NCBI GenBank assembly: GCA_020721385.1
Contig: DYMW01000004.1
Location: 11,530 to 20,179, forward strand
DNA length: 8,650 nt
Source of the DNA: Sulfurovum sp.
GTDB taxonomy: Bacteria > Campylobacterota > Campylobacteria > Campylobacterales > Sulfurovaceae
Reading direction: 5' to 3'
The position numbers and the translations under genes are program-made. Under the pieces are notes generated by a model, which did no database searches, was not told where the DNA came from, and saw only the letters and a program-made list of their open reading frames with translations. Below, in pieces: positions 8,338 through 8,650 of this stretch; position 1 is the stretch's first letter, and each line of letters starts with the position of its first letter.

Positions 8338-8413
8338 TTACTCTTAAAATTTAAAGTTAAATAGGATTGAATGCCTAAATTATGGGAGATTCATAAAAAA
8401 ATTGCAACAGCTT

Positions 8414-8440
8414 ATTATAGTATAAATAAAAATATTTATT
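8414..8440 (-). promoter_or_regulatory. Candidate distal promoter of the pel operon with perfect TATAAT
   Basis: The minus strand has TATAAT at 8414-8419 preceded by phased T-rich tracts up to about 8460, with no TTGACA-like -35. A start near 8407 would leave a leader of about 110 nt before pelC. Both this box and the proximal one sit in a CTATAA...TAAGC context, so they look like tandem copies of one promoter type. In such an AT-rich region a chance match is possible. Confidence 0.4.
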
Positions 8441-8441
8441 A

Positions 8442-8468
8442 AAAATATTAAAAAAAAATTAATATTTT
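8442..8468. repeat. Perfect A/T-only inverted repeat
   Basis: Arms AAAATATTAA (8442-8451) and TTAATATTTT (8459-8468) are perfect 10-bp complements around a seven-A loop. It lies just upstream of the distal pel promoter box. It could be a curved or protein-bound element, or the T-rich upstream part of the promoter. It lacks the GC stem of an intrinsic terminator. Confidence 0.5.
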
Positions 8469-8491
8469 CATGATTGTTACCAACTCTTAGA

Positions 8492-8511
8492 TTATTATTT
8501 CTTCATAATAA
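8492..8511. promoter_or_regulatory. Short dyad upstream of the rightward ORF, possible operator
   Basis: TTATTAT (8492-8498) and ATAATAA (8505-8511) are 7-bp complementary arms separated by TTCTTC. It lies 20-40 bases before the rightward ATG, where a repressor site would be placed. In an AT-rich background this may be chance. No known operator was recognised with confidence. Confidence 0.2.
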
Positions 8512-8530
8512 ATCATCATTAGGAGAGAAC

Positions 8531-8638
8531 ATGAAAACATTTTCAACCATGGCAGTTGTATTGCTTCTTCAATCATCATCACCATTGGCAACCAAACTTC
8601 GTTATACTCTACAGAAGCGTCTACTTAACCATTTTTAA
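8531..8638 (+). CDS. Very short divergent ORF with signal-peptide-like start; possibly a broken gene
   Basis: A 35-aa frame begins MKTFSTMAVVLLLQ after a good AGGAG 5 nt upstream of the ATG, and stops with TAA at 8636-8638. The start resembles a Sec signal peptide (Lys at position 2, hydrophobic core), but the rest, SSSPLATKLRYTLQKRLL, does not look like a mature exported protein. The third plus-strand frame over the same bases reads SSIIITIGNQTSLYSTEAST, a more natural continuation of a signal peptide. A single-base indel near 8560-8575 would join the two, though that frame also stops, at 8626-8628. It may be a small peptide, the start of a decayed gene or a sequencing error. The product is not recognised. 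Confidence 0.3.
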   Translation: MKTFSTMAVVLLLQSSSPLATKLRYTLQKRLLNHF

Positions 8639-8650
8639 TTATTTTATTTT

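Larger units (their letters stand above)
8296..8530. other. AT-rich divergent intergenic region between pelC and the right-edge ORF
   Basis: These 235 bases hold no gene that can be supported. They carry two candidate pel promoters, an A/T-only hairpin, a short dyad and the ribosome binding site of the rightward ORF. A/T content rises sharply at about 8420-8468, which is nearly pure A and T. No riboswitch consensus, such as the conserved cores of cyclic di-GMP riboswitches, was recognised. Confidence 0.7.

Noticed and set aside
8344..8357. Near-palindrome TTAAAATTTAAAG as an operator
   Set aside because: The symmetry comes mostly from an A/T-only centre with mismatched flanks. It is expected by chance in this composition.
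8296..8407. Cyclic di-GMP riboswitch in the pelC leader
   Set aside because: The conserved core sequences of the known classes are not seen, and the region is too AT-rich for their helices.

Overview
The window holds most of a Pel exopolysaccharide operon on the minus strand. Reading downstream from its promoter region near 8300-8420, the order is pelC-like lipoprotein, pelD, pelE, pelF, pelG and pelA. pelA is still open at base 1. Each product is recognised by its protein sequence, and the lengths (172, 442, about 320, 516, 466 and at least 858 aa) are close to those remembered for Pseudomonas aeruginosa PelC, PelD, PelE, PelF, PelG and PelA. The host looks like a low-GC Gram-negative bacterium. 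The lipoprotein signal on PelC and the NodB-type periplasmic deacetylase in PelA point to an outer-membrane export route. The AT-rich codon use and promoters with TATAAT-type -10 boxes behind T-rich tracts but no clear -35 fit Campylobacterota (a Sulfurimonas/Sulfurovum/Arcobacter-like organism). That placement is an inference.

Layout: 1-2574 encodes PelA (minus, 3' end missing). 2552-3952 is PelG, 3940-5490 is PelF, 5487-6443 (or 6452) is PelE, 6436-7764 is PelD and 7777-8295 is PelC. All five junctions are overlaps or a 12-bp gap, so this is one transcription unit with translational coupling. 8296-8530 is a very AT-rich intergenic region with two candidate minus-strand -10 boxes, an A/T-only hairpin and a short dyad. 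A very short plus-strand ORF with a good ribosome binding site (8531-8638) lies divergently at the right edge; its status is uncertain.

How the genes would work together, from what is known of Pel: PelD, PelE, PelF and PelG form the inner-membrane synthase and transporter, with PelF as the cytoplasmic glycosyltransferase, PelG as the flippase-like channel, PelE as the TPR-bearing linker and PelD as the regulatory receptor. PelA modifies the polymer in the periplasm by deacetylation and hydrolysis. PelC sits at the outer membrane and guides polymer to the PelB porin. No PelB is in the window. The order here (C-D-E-F-G-A) is a circular rotation of the Pseudomonas order (A-B-C-D-E-F-G), so pelB is expected just beyond base 1.

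The most interesting point is in PelD. The degenerate GGDEF-like domain has no RxxD motif anywhere, and there is no arginine after residue 370. The arginines by which P. aeruginosa PelD binds cyclic di-GMP therefore appear to be missing, which suggests a Pel system controlled differently from the textbook one.
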